Shown: one piece after another, positions 1-8,063 of the stretch | Layout: each line of letters begins with the position of its first letter | Position numbering within the stretch: the stretch's first letter is position 1 | Assembly: GCA_002350765.1 (NCBI GenBank) | Contig: DEFK01000006.1 | Span: 1 to 28,405, forward strand | DNA length: 28,405 nt | Direction of reading: 5' to 3' | Source: Ruminococcaceae bacterium UBA2854 | GTDB lineage: Bacteria; Bacillota; Clostridia; Oscillospirales; Acutalibacteraceae | Translations under genes and position numbers: made by a program | Notes under the pieces: model-generated | What the model saw: only the letters and a program-made list of their open reading frames with translations | Databases searched by the model: none | Told to the model about the DNA's origin: nothing

Positions 1-32
1 CTTCATTTTGCGACAGCCCCTTGGTTTTGTAA

Positions 33-138
33 AATATGCGATTGTTTCAGCTCTGCACGATTTTCTGCATCGTTTGGTGTAAGTTTGGTGTAAATGGTGT
101 AAATTTGGTACTTCTGATGTTTTAAAAACCGCATAGAT
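33..138 (-). repeat. Left terminal repeat of the element, integrase-tail-like
   Basis: Three GGTGTAA units spaced about 10 bp apart (around 80-112) are followed by an AAACCGCATA segment; the same order occurs at 26021-26125 with GGCGTAA units. Read on the minus strand, the repeat encodes a tail FTPFTPNLHQ ending at a TGA at 49-47, matching FTPFTPNLRQ at the right end. I recall similar tails at the C-termini of tyrosine integrases, so it may be the 3' remnant of an integrase gene, an array of integrase arm sites, or both. The frame is closed by a stop just upstream, so no gene is intact here. Confidence 0.55.
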
Positions 139-390
139 AAGCCATTTTAAGGGTATTACTTATCTAAGGATTTCATTAGTGTTATTATCATATTGTTTGA
201 ATTCATTATATAATTTTTTGTACTCATCTAAGATTGTATCCATAATTTTCTATTTTCCTTTCAACGATAATCTCAAGTTATCCTTTATTTGTAATATTAT
301 CCTACTATAAATATTATTTTACCACTTTATGCCCCCTCTTTGAATGCATGGATATGTAGAATTTTGTCAACTGTTTTTATGCAAGGCGCT
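139..390. other. Intergenic region left of the recombinase
   Basis: AT-rich sequence without a convincing gene. A 27-codon minus-strand frame (243 to 160, MDTILDEYKK at its start) has only a distant AAAGGA as a possible ribosome binding site, so it is at best a doubtful peptide. A 7-bp inverted repeat AGATAAG/CTTATCT lies near 133-165. No RNA gene was seen. Confidence 0.4.
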
Positions 391-425
391 ATAAAAAACA
401 TACACTTTTTTGTGAACATTTACAA
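391..425. repeat. Recurrent intergenic box, copy 1
   Basis: TAAAAAACATACACTTTTTTG followed by TGAACATTT. It closely matches boxes at 7951 and 24271, and its core TGTRAACATTT recurs at 9693. It lies just upstream of the recombinase promoter (its -35 is at 442), which suggests a regulator binding site. Confidence 0.5.
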
Positions 426-441
426 AATGATGGATTATCAA

Positions 442-470
442 TAGACTTTACTCTCTAATCGTAGCATAAT
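442..470 (+). promoter_or_regulatory. Putative sigma-A promoter of the recombinase
   Basis: TAGACT (442-447), 17-bp spacer, CATAAT (465-470), 31 bp upstream of the start codon. The -35 is the same TAGACT as in the promoter of the DUF4062 gene. Confidence 0.45.
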
Positions 471-501
471 TAATCTATCACGATTAAGGAGAAATGCAAC
501 A

Positions 502-1434
502 ATGAGTAATGCAAATTTTTATATCTATAAGAAAGATTATTTACATTTCTGCACTAATAGAAAAAACCTCAGCAATAAAACTATCAAATCATATTCTATA
601 GATCTGAAACAGTTTGAACAGTTCGTGTGTATTAATAGTTTAGGATGGCAGGATAAAAAATCTATTGAAAAATATATTGAATCTCTACACAGTATTTACA
701 AGCCAAAGAGCGTAAAACGAAAAATAGCTTCAATTAAAGCTTTTTTTCATTACTTGGAACTTGAAGAAATCATCGAAATCAATCCATTTCATAAAATTCA
801 AATTAAATATAAAGAACCTTTTATTCTTCCAAAAACAATTCCGCTTAAAAATATAGAATCAATAATTAATTTTTCTTACTTAAAATATAAAAATGCTCAT
901 ACAAATTACAACAAAAAAACAAGTTTAAGAAATACACTAATACTGGAATTACTATTTGCAACAGGTATGCGTATATCTGAACTATGCTCTTTAAAAATAG
1001 AACAAATTGACCTTACTGAATATATAATCAAAATCCACGGAAAAGGATCTAAGGAAAGGCTTATTCAAATATGTAATCATAACGTACAAGAACTGCTACA
1101 AAAACACATAAAAGAAAGGAGCCAAGATATTAACGATAATGATTATTTGCTCATAAACAGATTACATAATAGGTTATCCGAACAGTCTGTTCGTAACATG
1201 ATAACTAATTATGCAAATCAGGCAGGCATACCTTTACATATAACCCCTCACATGTTCCGGCACTCTTTCGCCACACTTTTACTAGAAGAGGATGTTGATA
1301 TAAGGTATATACAGCAAATGCTTGGTCATAGTTCAATTACAACAACACAGATTTATACGCACACGAGCATAAATAAACAAAAAAGTATTCTTTCTATTAA
1401 ACATCCAAGAAACAATTTAAACATAGGAATATAA
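502..1434 (+). CDS. Tyrosine recombinase, XerC/XerD type
   Basis: A 310-residue site-specific recombinase that would cut and rejoin DNA through a 3'-phosphotyrosine, most likely for integration and excision of the surrounding element or for dimer resolution. The N-terminal SAM-like core-binding domain covers about residues 5-95 and the catalytic domain about 115-300. All six expected catalytic residues are visible: Arg157 (in GMRISEL), Lys181 (GKGSKERL), His250 and Arg253 (TPHMFRH), His276 (LGHSS) and nucleophile Tyr285 (TQIYTHT). The ATG follows AAGGAG with 11-nt spacing. The length equals chromosomal XerC/D rather than the longer arm-binding ICE integrases, so it has no arm-binding domain. 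It is AT-rich compared with greA-lysS, which suggests acquisition. A role as the element's integrase is inferred from its place at the left end. Confidence 0.9.
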   Translation: MSNANFYIYKKDYLHFCTNRKNLSNKTIKSYSIDLKQFEQFVCINSLGWQDKKSIEKYIESLHSIYKPKSVKRKIASIKAFFHYLELEEIIEINPFHKIQIKYKEPFILPKTIPLKNIESIINFSYLKYKNAHTNYNKKTSLRNTLILELLFATGMRISELCSLKIEQIDLTEYIIKIHGKGSKERLIQICNHNVQELLQKHIKERSQDINDNDYLLINRLHNRLSEQSVRNMITNYANQAGIPLHITPHMFRHSFATLLLEEDVDIRYIQQMLGHSSITTTQIYTHTSINKQKSILSIKHPRNNLNIGI

Positions 1435-1478
1435 AACTTTTATCACAAAAGCCAACATTAAAACATCCGTAACACTAA

Positions 1479-1507
1479 TAGAAATTAATGCTATTATTTG
1501 ATATAAT
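1479..1507 (+). promoter_or_regulatory. Putative extended -10 promoter of the SLOG gene
   Basis: TAGAAA (1479-1484), 17-bp spacer, TATAAT (1502-1507) preceded by an extended TGA, 32 bp upstream of the TTG start. Confidence 0.45.
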
Positions 1508-1539
1508 AACGGTAATTTTGTTATAAGGTTGGTTTTAAT

Positions 1540-2031
1540 TTGAAAGAATTCACTTGTTGTTTTAGCGGTCATAGAACATTACCGAAGGATAAACTATCGG
1601 ATATTTCCGCTTGTTTAGAACAAATTATTATTGAATATATAAACGAAGGATATCGATATTTTGGTACAGGAGGCGCACTGGGATTTGATACTCTTGCGGC
1701 TGAAACAGTATTAAAGCTAAAGAACAAGTATCCTTTCATTAAGTTAATCCTTGTTCTTCCTTGCTTATCTCAAACCAAAGGTTGGAAGAAGTTTGATGTT
1801 GACAGATATAATTATATTAAAACACAAGCAGATAAAACTGTTTATACTTCGAAAGAATATACCAGTGACTGTATGTTTAAAAGAAACCGCCATCTTGTTA
1901 ATCATAGCAGTTTATGCATTTGTTACTTATCAAAAAATTCAGGCGGTACCGCGTATACTGTTAATTATGCAAAAAAGAATAACTTGAAAATAGAAAACAT
2001 CGTAGAGCATCTTGAAATAAGTACGTACTAA
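1540..2031 (+). CDS. SLOG-family (DUF1273/YpsA-like) protein
   Basis: A 163-residue protein with a Rossmann-like fold of the SLOG/DprA superfamily, which is thought to bind nucleotides or nucleotide-derived ligands. Visible marks are the N-terminal CCFSGHR motif, the glycine-rich YFGTGGALGFDTLAAE segment (about residues 40-55), and the late SGGTAYTVNYA segment. Its length is close to the short DUF1273 proteins. The start is a TTG at 1540 with AAGG 11 nt upstream, since no ATG or GTG lies near. It sits 105 bp after the recombinase with its own promoter and ends at an inverted repeat shared with the convergent sigma-like gene. SLOG proteins are common on mobile elements and beside defence genes, but no specific activity can be assigned. 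Confidence 0.75.
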   Translation: MKEFTCCFSGHRTLPKDKLSDISACLEQIIIEYINEGYRYFGTGGALGFDTLAAETVLKLKNKYPFIKLILVLPCLSQTKGWKKFDVDRYNYIKTQADKTVYTSKEYTSDCMFKRNRHLVNHSSLCICYLSKNSGGTAYTVNYAKKNNLKIENIVEHLEISTY

Positions 2032-2069
2032 TCAAATACGAATTACGCAAAGATAGCCCGTATTTGATT
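2030..2069. terminator. Bidirectional terminator-like inverted repeat
   Basis: Perfect 11-bp arms AATCAAATACG (2030-2040) and CGTATTTGATT (2059-2069) lie between convergent genes. The loop is long (18 nt) and there is no strong T tract, so it may be weak. Confidence 0.45.
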
Positions 2070-2075
2070 ATCATA

Positions 2076-2675
2076 TCATAACTTTTCAAATATATGCCTA
2101 AAGTTTTTCTTGGCTGCTTTTATTGATTTATCTACTGTACTGTAATTAACACGTTCTTCTTTAGCTATCTTACGGGAGCTTAAACCTCGCACAACATTTT
2201 TTATAAGACGGTCACGTTGGATTGGCTTCATAAGAGATAAAGTCCTTTGCACTTTTATTATCAGCTCGTCAAGCGCGTGTTCTTCTTTCAATCTTTCTAT
2301 AATCTTCTCTTTTCCCTCTAAAGGATCAACAAAGGAAAGAAGTTCTGAATGAAACAAAGGCAACAATTCATCATCGTAATCGAACGGCTCTGTGGTACGT
2401 TTGCTCCGCATTTCAAATTTATGATTATTCCTTATTGATTCCAAAATAGGCTCACCTTGTGCTACTGATAACAAAACATAAGGGATATACCTCTGTATCA
2501 AAGTAACATATTTCTGCTTTAATTCCTCCTCACTTAAATCGGTGATAATAGCCCATTTTTGATCACCGATAAACCCATTGTACTCTCTATCTAAATAAAT
2601 CAGTTTACATTCCTTTTTAAATTCTTCAAGCTCACTGTTTGAAATTGATATATTTATATTGACATTAATGTCCAT
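2076..2675 (-). CDS. Sigma-70 region 4-like HTH protein
   Basis: A 199-residue putative transcription regulator. The C-terminal 60 residues look like sigma-70 region 4: RGLSSRKIAKEERVNYSTVD is a helix-turn-helix, followed by KSIKAAKKNFRHIF. The N-terminal part is charged and unassigned, with no clear region 2, so it may work as an anti-terminator or activator rather than as a full sigma factor. Similar proteins are frequent in Firmicute conjugative elements, often as regulators of transfer. AAGGAG about 9 nt upstream supports the ATG at 2675. That ribosome binding site lies inside a strong hairpin (2679-2728), so translation may be controlled. It is convergent with the SLOG gene. Confidence 0.65.
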   Translation of the reverse strand: MDINVNINISISNSELEEFKKECKLIYLDREYNGFIGDQKWAIITDLSEEELKQKYVTLIQRYIPYVLLSVAQGEPILESIRNNHKFEMRSKRTTEPFDYDDELLPLFHSELLSFVDPLEGKEKIIERLKEEHALDELIIKVQRTLSLMKPIQRDRLIKNVVRGLSSRKIAKEERVNYSTVDKSIKAAKKNFRHIFEKL

Positions 2676-2678
2676 TTT

Positions 2679-2728
2679 GTAATCTCCTTAAATTTTGAAT
2701 TTTGGTCAAGTCAAAATTCGGAGATTAC
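2679..2728 (-). promoter_or_regulatory. Hairpin masking the ribosome binding site of the sigma-like gene
   Basis: On the minus strand GTAATCTCC (2728-2720) pairs perfectly with GGAGATTAC (2687-2679), which holds the Shine-Dalgarno GGAG. Inside it GAATTTTG and CAAAATTC form an 8-bp apical stem with a 7-nt loop. The outer and inner stems are separated by a one-sided 9-nt bulge. This would hide the ribosome binding site; alternatively the two palindromes are a repressor operator. Confidence 0.6.
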
Positions 2729-2790
2729 GGATATTCAGCTATGTAGGTTTGCCATTTTGATAACGCCTGATTCTTACAATTAAAAAGCAT

Positions 2791-2825
2791 TTTGCCCTTT
2801 CCGCTTTTAACGCGAAAAGGGCAAA
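2791..2825 (-). terminator. Second of two tandem terminators
   Basis: TTTGCCCTTTCCGC (2791-2804) pairs with GCGAAAAGGGCAAA (2812-2825) with one mismatch. On the minus strand the stem is followed within a few bases by TTTTT. It lies just after the stronger hairpin at 2831. Confidence 0.5.
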
Positions 2826-2830
2826 AAAAT

Positions 2831-2875
2831 AACGCCGACAGGATATAGCATTAAAAGCTATAACTTGTCGGCGTT
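2831..2875 (-). terminator. Rho-independent terminator of the zinc-knuckle gene
   Basis: AACGCCGACA (2831-2840) pairs with TGTCGGCGTT (2866-2875) and the stem continues inward through TATAGC/GCTATA with one mismatch. On the minus strand the stem is followed by ATTTTTTT. It lies about 80 bp after the stop of the small gene at 2954. A third small palindrome (CTGATTAAGTTAATCAG, 2893-2909) precedes it. Confidence 0.75.
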
Positions 2876-2953
2876 TCGTAAGCTCGTTCCTACTGATTAA
2901 GTTAATCAGCGTTTCCGGATGTAGGCTCGTACTAAGTCAAATGTCTATTCATT

Positions 2954-3148
2954 TTAAATATCTATCGCCACAAATGATTTACAAATGTGGCAGCGTGTTT
3001 CTGTTGTGTGACTTCCGGATTCGGAAGCGTTAAATAGGTTTACTTTTACCTCACAATCTTTTGAAATATTAAATACCATCAGTTTTCGTCTGCAATTAGG
3101 ACATCTGACGTCATATTGATATGAGCTTTGCGTTCGTGTTTTAATCAT
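2954..3148 (-). CDS. Small double-CxxC zinc-knuckle protein
   Basis: A 64-residue protein with two CxxC pairs, RCPNCRR near residue 15 and RCHICKS near residue 53, which should bind one zinc ion as a zinc ribbon. The layout resembles small Com-like phage regulators, though no family can be named with certainty. The frame extends to an ATG at 3235, but that start has no ribosome binding site and lies inside the terminator of the upstream gene. The ATG at 3148 (protein begins MIKTRTQSSY) has AGAAGG upstream and keeps only the conserved-looking part, so I chose it. It sits between an XRE repressor and a sigma-like regulator, which suggests a regulatory role. Confidence 0.6.
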   Translation of the reverse strand: MIKTRTQSSYQYDVRCPNCRRKLMVFNISKDCEVKVNLFNASESGSHTTETRCHICKSFVAIDI

Positions 3149-3198
3149 ACCCCATATTACCTTCTTGTCTGTCAACAATTTATACACACTTGTTTTAT

Positions 3199-3231
3199 AA
3201 AGAAAACCCAAGCAGAACTTAGGTTTTCTTT
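3199..3231 (-). terminator. Terminator of the XRE gene
   Basis: AAAGAAAACCCAAG (3199-3212) pairs with CTTAGGTTTTCTTT (3218-3231) with one mismatch and a 5-nt loop. On the minus strand the 3' arm ends in TTTTCTTT. It starts 5 bp after the XRE stop codon. Confidence 0.65.
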
Positions 3232-3235
3232 GCAT

Positions 3236-3607
3236 TTATAAGTTTTTTTCGACCAGCATATCTGCGAACTTCTGCCAATCCTCATCAGTAGCGTTACATC
3301 GTTTTGCTATCCTTAATGTCTTGTATATTGTGGGATACTTATGGATGTAATTGACCAAATCAACTGCAATAGACGAATCTGATTTGGATTGAGCTGCAAG
3401 ATCAAAGAACACTTCTTTTTCGGTTTCGCTGAGAAGCAGTTTGTCTGACATTCTCATTAAAATATCATTACTCGGAGCAGGACGCTCGCAATTCTCAATT
3501 TTAGAAAGGTATTCGGGCGATATTTTAATCATATCAGCAAATTGTCTCAGCGAAATGCATTGTTCATGTCTTTTTTGACTAACAAATGCACCAAATGTAC
3601 AATTCAT
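3236..3607 (-). CDS. XRE-family helix-turn-helix regulator
   Basis: A 123-residue protein with an N-terminal Cro/C1-type HTH (about residues 7-62): SLRQFADMIKISPEYLSKIE is the typical recognition-helix region. The C-terminal half is helical and may mediate dimerisation. Such proteins act as repressors of mobile-element genes. AAAGGG lies just upstream of the ATG. A perfect 10-bp palindrome AAGTTAACTT (3631-3640) sits in the 33-bp gap to the upstream secreted-protein gene and is a candidate operator, though the gap is so short that co-transcription is equally possible. The gene is followed immediately by its own terminator. Confidence 0.8.
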   Translation of the reverse strand: MNCTFGAFVSQKRHEQCISLRQFADMIKISPEYLSKIENCERPAPSNDILMRMSDKLLLSETEKEVFFDLAAQSKSDSSIAVDLVNYIHKYPTIYKTLRIAKRCNATDEDWQKFADMLVEKNL

Positions 3608-3640
3608 TATCCCTTTTACATTAATTTAATTAAGTTAAAG

Positions 3641-4669
3641 TTAACTTATTTTTATTCTGATAGTTTTCAAAATGCTTTTGGTGTTATATTTTGAATTACC
3701 TTTGACTGTAATTCTCACTTTAATCTTATAAGTACCCTTCTTGGCTTTTTCCCACTTATTAATTGTGATAGTACCCTTTTTATTGATACTTACAAGCTTG
3801 CGGATTTTCTTTGAAACTCCGCTTTTTATTAGCTTATAGCTAACCTTACCCTGAGCGTTCTTGACTGTTATTGCCTTAATTATCTGTTTTTTTGTTTTAA
3901 GTTTCTTTTCATTAACAGTCTTTGTTTTAACAGTTACCTTAACAGGATTAGCCTTTTTATTTACAGTAGGCTTTACAGCCGCCGGAGTTGTCGGCTCGGT
4001 CGTAACAGGCTCGGTTGGTTTATCTGTTGAAGGTTCTGTCGATTCAGTTACAGCAGGTTCAGTCGCCTTATCTGTTGGTTCTGTTGGTTCTGTTGGTTCT
4101 GTCGGTTCGGTTGTTACAGGCTCTGTAGGCTTATCCGTCAATGTCTCTGTTGTTTCTGTTGGCAGGTATGACGTACTGAAGTCAACCCAAAAACATATCT
4201 TTTCCGGAACATCACAGGTTTCGTACATTCCAACAGCGATAACGTAAGTTTTACCCGCTTCAACCTCAAATGATAAACCACCGCAACCTTCCTCATTCTT
4301 TAGAACATTTTCTTCTAAATCATTGTTACTGATTAAAAGATTCAAATTTTCGTCATAAATCCTGCGAAATGTTTCCATTGCCCCGCCGGACCATATCTTT
4401 ATTGTACCGTTTGCGTTTGAGGAATATCTGCAATAGTAAACCTCTTTACCGTCACAAAGCTCGGGATACATCCTATTTCCGTCAGCAAGGATTTTGGGAA
4501 GGTTGTTCACATCAAAAGCCTCAGTTGTGGGCTCGGTGGAATTGTTATAAAGTGACGGTTCAGCTGTTGTAGGATTGCTTGTTTTATCTGTTGTTTCCGC
4601 AAAAACTGTAGCGCCATAATTAAGTACCAATAAAGCAATTATGGTAATTACGCAAACTAATTTTTTCAT
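3641..4669 (-). CDS. Secreted protein with Thr-Glu-Pro linker
   Basis: A 342-residue exported protein. Residues 1-24 form a signal peptide (MKKLVCVITIIALLVLNYG then a site near VFAET). A globular part (about 55-170) with a GKTYVIAVGMYE segment looks like a pre-peptidase C-terminal-type beta domain. A low-complexity TEPTEPTEPTE linker rich in Thr, Glu and Pro covers about 175-235. The C-terminal 100 residues (KVTVKTKTVNEKKLKTKK onward) are a Lys-rich beta domain often seen repeated in Ruminococcus cell-surface proteins. There is no sortase motif or membrane anchor. Function is unknown; a surface or extracellular binding role is likely. AGGAGAG precedes the ATG, with a TATAAT on the minus strand at 4713-4708. 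Confidence 0.7.
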   Translation of the reverse strand: MKKLVCVITIIALLVLNYGATVFAETTDKTSNPTTAEPSLYNNSTEPTTEAFDVNNLPKILADGNRMYPELCDGKEVYYCRYSSNANGTIKIWSGGAMETFRRIYDENLNLLISNNDLEENVLKNEEGCGGLSFEVEAGKTYVIAVGMYETCDVPEKICFWVDFSTSYLPTETTETLTDKPTEPVTTEPTEPTEPTEPTDKATEPAVTESTEPSTDKPTEPVTTEPTTPAAVKPTVNKKANPVKVTVKTKTVNEKKLKTKKQIIKAITVKNAQGKVSYKLIKSGVSKKIRKLVSINKKGTITINKWEKAKKGTYKIKVRITVKGNSKYNTKSILKTIRIKIS

Positions 4670-4823
4670 AACAATCTCTCCTGACTAATAAATATTGTCC
4701 TCTATATATTATAACCTCAAAAACGACACTTTTGTGACATTTTTCAAAAAAACAATGACATTTTAATATATTATTAAATTAATTCAAACAGTATATATAA
4801 TCTACTTTTGACTTTTCGTATTA

Positions 4824-7800
4824 CTAATTATAAAATGTACCAACCATCCATTTGTTGCCTACTTTATTTCCGGTAAGATAATATCCAATACCACTGGAAC
4901 CTATATTAATATCAACTGTCTGATTATTACTATTGAAATCATTGAATACAACACAATCATACTCGTTATAATCAAGATTAATACTGTAAACATCCTGACT
5001 ATAACCATTTGTGTATGAATATGTCATAGGCAGTCCATGCCAAATATTATTCTGTGAAGTGCCTGCCTTCCAAAGATACGCTCTTACATCAGTCCAATTG
5101 TTATTGTTTGTGAAATAAATAGTTCTAACATCCGGCATATAAGTTGAAACATTATATTCATTATTTGCATTTCCTGACGTAGTATAATATTCTATACCGT
5201 TTGCGCCAATCTCTATTTCAACTGTTCTGTGATTTCCGTTGTCCCCAATAAATCTTACCATATCATACTGATTGGTGTCAACAGTTAAGCTGTAAACATT
5301 TTGACCGTAATGATTCATATATGAATACTGTAACGGGATAGTTTGATTATAGTAAGACACATTTCCGTTCCAAACATATGCATATAAATTATTCCAGTTT
5401 TTATTGTTGGTGAAATAGATTGTTTTAATATTTGTATTATGCACTATTTCCAAATCATCATATGAGTTGGCATATCCCACGGCAAGTGGTGTAATATATC
5501 CTTTAGCATTATTTGCTATATCAGAAAATGCATTATCTCGTATTGTGGGAGCAATATATTTTAGAAATACAACGTTTGAAAGGCTACTGCAATTATAAAA
5601 AGCGTTTTCACCTATACTTCGCACACTATCTCCTATAATAACTTTTGAAAGAGAACTACAATTTCTAAATGCATTATCTTCAATAGTCAGCAAGCCAGAT
5701 GGTATTTCTACTTCACTTAAAGAACTGCAATCTCTAAAAGCACCATTTTCTATTTTTGTTATACCACTTAAATCCACACCAGCTAAATTATTATACCATC
5801 TAAATGCCTGATATCCTATTATACTAACCGAATCATCAAAATCAACATAAAATGGTTCACTACTATCTCCAGATATTATTCCTGCACTACTGAGTTGAGA
5901 TGCAGCCTCACTTCTCGTTAAGATTCCTGATGAGGAGTCAGTATGCAATGTGATATAATTATCTTTTGTGCTCCAAGCATAGGCAAACTGTGTATTTTCA
6001 GTCGATTCTGTTGTTTTTGATACTTTTATTTTGTATTGATTCTCACTTATACTGTTATTACTAAAATACACCATTTGTTTGTATGTATTTGTTTTGCTTG
6101 ACGAAGTGATTAATTGCTCATTAGCAAATACTTCTAATTTCAGTTCTTGTAAATCTCCAATCGAAGGTTGTATTGTTGGAACATAGGATGTTCCTGTATT
6201 ATTACGGAACCAAGTCATGCTAACATTAACATCATTGTTTCTGCCAATATGTATATCAGGAGATTCGATACTATTGGAAGCAACAACACTTATTTCATAG
6301 TTCCCCTGTAATACAATAGATAATGCCTTATAAGCATCAATTACCCCAGCTCCTTGTTTTATTGTTAATCCATCAAATATGTTTTCTTGTGCCTCATTGC
6401 CATATGGAAGTACTTTTCTGTGACAGGATGCCATTAAAATAGCTTTTATAATTTCAGGTTCTCCAGCTAATAATGGCTCACACTGAATCAACATTGAAAC
6501 TATTGATGAAACAATCGGTGCACCTGTACTGGTATCTCCTGCTGGAACTATTACGTCAGGTTTATAGCACGGCAAATCATCGCCGATAATTGGACTATAC
6601 CTATAGTTCATCATTTTGTTGGTATTGATATCATATACTCCTACAGCAATACTATTATATCCACAAGCAGGAGATAAAACTCTAGTATCTCCATCACTTA
6701 CATAGTTCCCAGCGCTGGCAATAATTACTACGTTATGTTGTTTTGCTATCGCATCAAACCACTTTGATTCTGGATGATTATCATAATTATTCGGTGTTCC
6801 ATAAGAGGTACTCGCATTAATAATCTGAATATTACAATAAAGAAGTCCATACTCAATATCACTATATTGATATCGTCTTGTTGAATATATATTTGTATTA
6901 GGCGCACACTCATGTAATACAGAAGCTACATAATTAGCATGATCATAATCTGATTGCGGATATGTAGGCAATGCTGAAATATTATCTGTTGAATACACAT
7001 GAGAGTTATATATATTTTTTATTCTATCAACATTTGCAATATTAGAATATCCTGTAACATCTGAACGCACATAGTTTATTTCATTTTGAAGTATATTAAC
7101 ACTTTGCCCCGAGAGATTAAATGGAGAATTACGCAATTTATCCATTTTTAATTCTGTCATATTTCTTTCTAATCTTGGATCCAATTGCTCATTCTGCTCA
7201 TAATACTGAATGCTTTTAACATTGTTTGATTTAGCGATTGTTTTTATATCATTTTTAGTAAGATTAATTATAGCAGAAGATGTTAATTTACTTTGAAAAA
7301 TAATATCACTTTTTTTAACATCTAAATTTTGAATAATTTGACTATTGTTTTCTTCGTATAAATCTCTCGCTATACTTCTTTCTGTTTGTATATATTTATT
7401 AATGATTTCTTTTTCGTTCTTTCTTTTTTCGCTAGTATTATTAAGATACTCTTCCAAAACACTTGATATTTTTTTCTTGCTATTATTAGACTCATTACAT
7501 AACAAAGATTGAAATTCTCGACTACTCTCATTCTTTTTAATCTTATTTATTATTAAATCTTTTTTTGAAATCCCTGTTTGTTTTTCCAATCTACTTTCCA
7601 GTTTTTTTTGATCTATATCTGAAAGCCATATCCACACAGGAATTTTATCTTTATTATTTGCGGACTTCATTTCTTTTAATACATCAATGGAAATTTTATC
7701 TTTCCATGACAATACCGTTGATTCATCATCAGAAGCCGATAGGTGAGTTGTTGTTGCATATGAATTGGTAATAAACAGAGATAAAAGCAGAGTTAAAACC

Positions 7801-7841
7801 AATACAAATGATAATGTTTTTTTAATAAATGATTTTTTCAT
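4824..7841 (-). CDS. Secreted subtilase-like (S8) protein with BspA and starch-binding-like modules
   Basis: A 1005-residue exported protein. A signal peptide (1-30) is followed by a long charged pro-region (about 45-235), then a subtilisin-like domain (about 240-515): His301 (DHANYVASV), oxyanion Asn379 (IIASAGN) and Ser438 (DTSTGAPIVSS) match the family. The strand that should hold the catalytic Asp reads VNILQNEIN, with Gln252 in its place, so activity is uncertain. Next come BspA-type leucine-rich repeats (about 645-775, units such as IENGAFRDCSSLSEVEIP) and two tandem modules of about 100 residues, each beginning TIYFTNN.NW, resembling CBM26-like starch-binding modules of Ruminococcus. 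AGGAGGA lies 7 nt before the ATG. It probably binds carbohydrate or protein outside the cell. Confidence 0.8.
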   Translation of the reverse strand: MKKSFIKKTLSFVLVLTLLLSLFITNSYATTTHLSASDDESTVLSWKDKISIDVLKEMKSANNKDKIPVWIWLSDIDQKKLESRLEKQTGISKKDLIINKIKKNESSREFQSLLCNESNNSKKKISSVLEEYLNNTSEKRKNEKEIINKYIQTERSIARDLYEENNSQIIQNLDVKKSDIIFQSKLTSSAIINLTKNDIKTIAKSNNVKSIQYYEQNEQLDPRLERNMTELKMDKLRNSPFNLSGQSVNILQNEINYVRSDVTGYSNIANVDRIKNIYNSHVYSTDNISALPTYPQSDYDHANYVASVLHECAPNTNIYSTRRYQYSDIEYGLLYCNIQIINASTSYGTPNNYDNHPESKWFDAIAKQHNVVIIASAGNYVSDGDTRVLSPACGYNSIAVGVYDINTNKMMNYRYSPIIGDDLPCYKPDVIVPAGDTSTGAPIVSSIVSMLIQCEPLLAGEPEIIKAILMASCHRKVLPYGNEAQENIFDGLTIKQGAGVIDAYKALSIVLQGNYEISVVASNSIESPDIHIGRNNDVNVSMTWFRNNTGTSYVPTIQPSIGDLQELKLEVFANEQLITSSSKTNTYKQMVYFSNNSISENQYKIKVSKTTESTENTQFAYAWSTKDNYITLHTDSSSGILTRSEAASQLSSAGIISGDSSEPFYVDFDDSVSIIGYQAFRWYNNLAGVDLSGITKIENGAFRDCSSLSEVEIPSGLLTIEDNAFRNCSSLSKVIIGDSVRSIGENAFYNCSSLSNVVFLKYIAPTIRDNAFSDIANNAKGYITPLAVGYANSYDDLEIVHNTNIKTIYFTNNKNWNNLYAYVWNGNVSYYNQTIPLQYSYMNHYGQNVYSLTVDTNQYDMVRFIGDNGNHRTVEIEIGANGIEYYTTSGNANNEYNVSTYMPDVRTIYFTNNNNWTDVRAYLWKAGTSQNNIWHGLPMTYSYTNGYSQDVYSINLDYNEYDCVVFNDFNSNNQTVDINIGSSGIGYYLTGNKVGNKWMVGTFYN

Positions 7842-7873
7842 TACAGATTCCTCCTAAATATTCTCTTATATAG

Positions 7874-7903
7874 ATTTTATCATTTTATAGGAGATTTTTT
7901 CAA
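7874..7903 (-). promoter_or_regulatory. Putative promoter of the subtilase gene
   Basis: On the minus strand TTGAAA (7903-7898), 18-bp spacer, TAAAAT (7879-7874), 32 bp before the start codon. Confidence 0.4.
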
Positions 7904-7950
7904 TTCACGAAAGCATAGAATATACAGCACTAATTTTGGTTATTACCCAC

Positions 7951-7977
7951 TAAAAATCACATACTTTTTTGTGAACA
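7951..7977. repeat. Recurrent intergenic box, copy 2
   Basis: TAAAAATCACATACTTTTTT followed by GTGAACA; it differs from copy 3 (24271) at only three positions over 27 bp. It lies about 50 bp upstream of the subtilase promoter. Confidence 0.55.
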
Positions 7978-8063
7978 ACGTAATCCGACTTATTTCCATT
8001 TCTTTTTCCAAAAAAATAACCATTATCTGTCTAAAATCGTTTAGGTAGATAGTGGTAGAACTA

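Noticed and set aside
3149..3235. Longer start of the zinc-knuckle gene at 3235
   Set aside because: This stretch contains the XRE terminator and lacks a ribosome binding site; the ATG at 3148 is better.
3861..4247. A 128-codon plus-strand frame rich in Val, Ser and Gly
   Set aside because: It is the antisense of the Thr-Glu-Pro linker and beta domain of the secreted protein.
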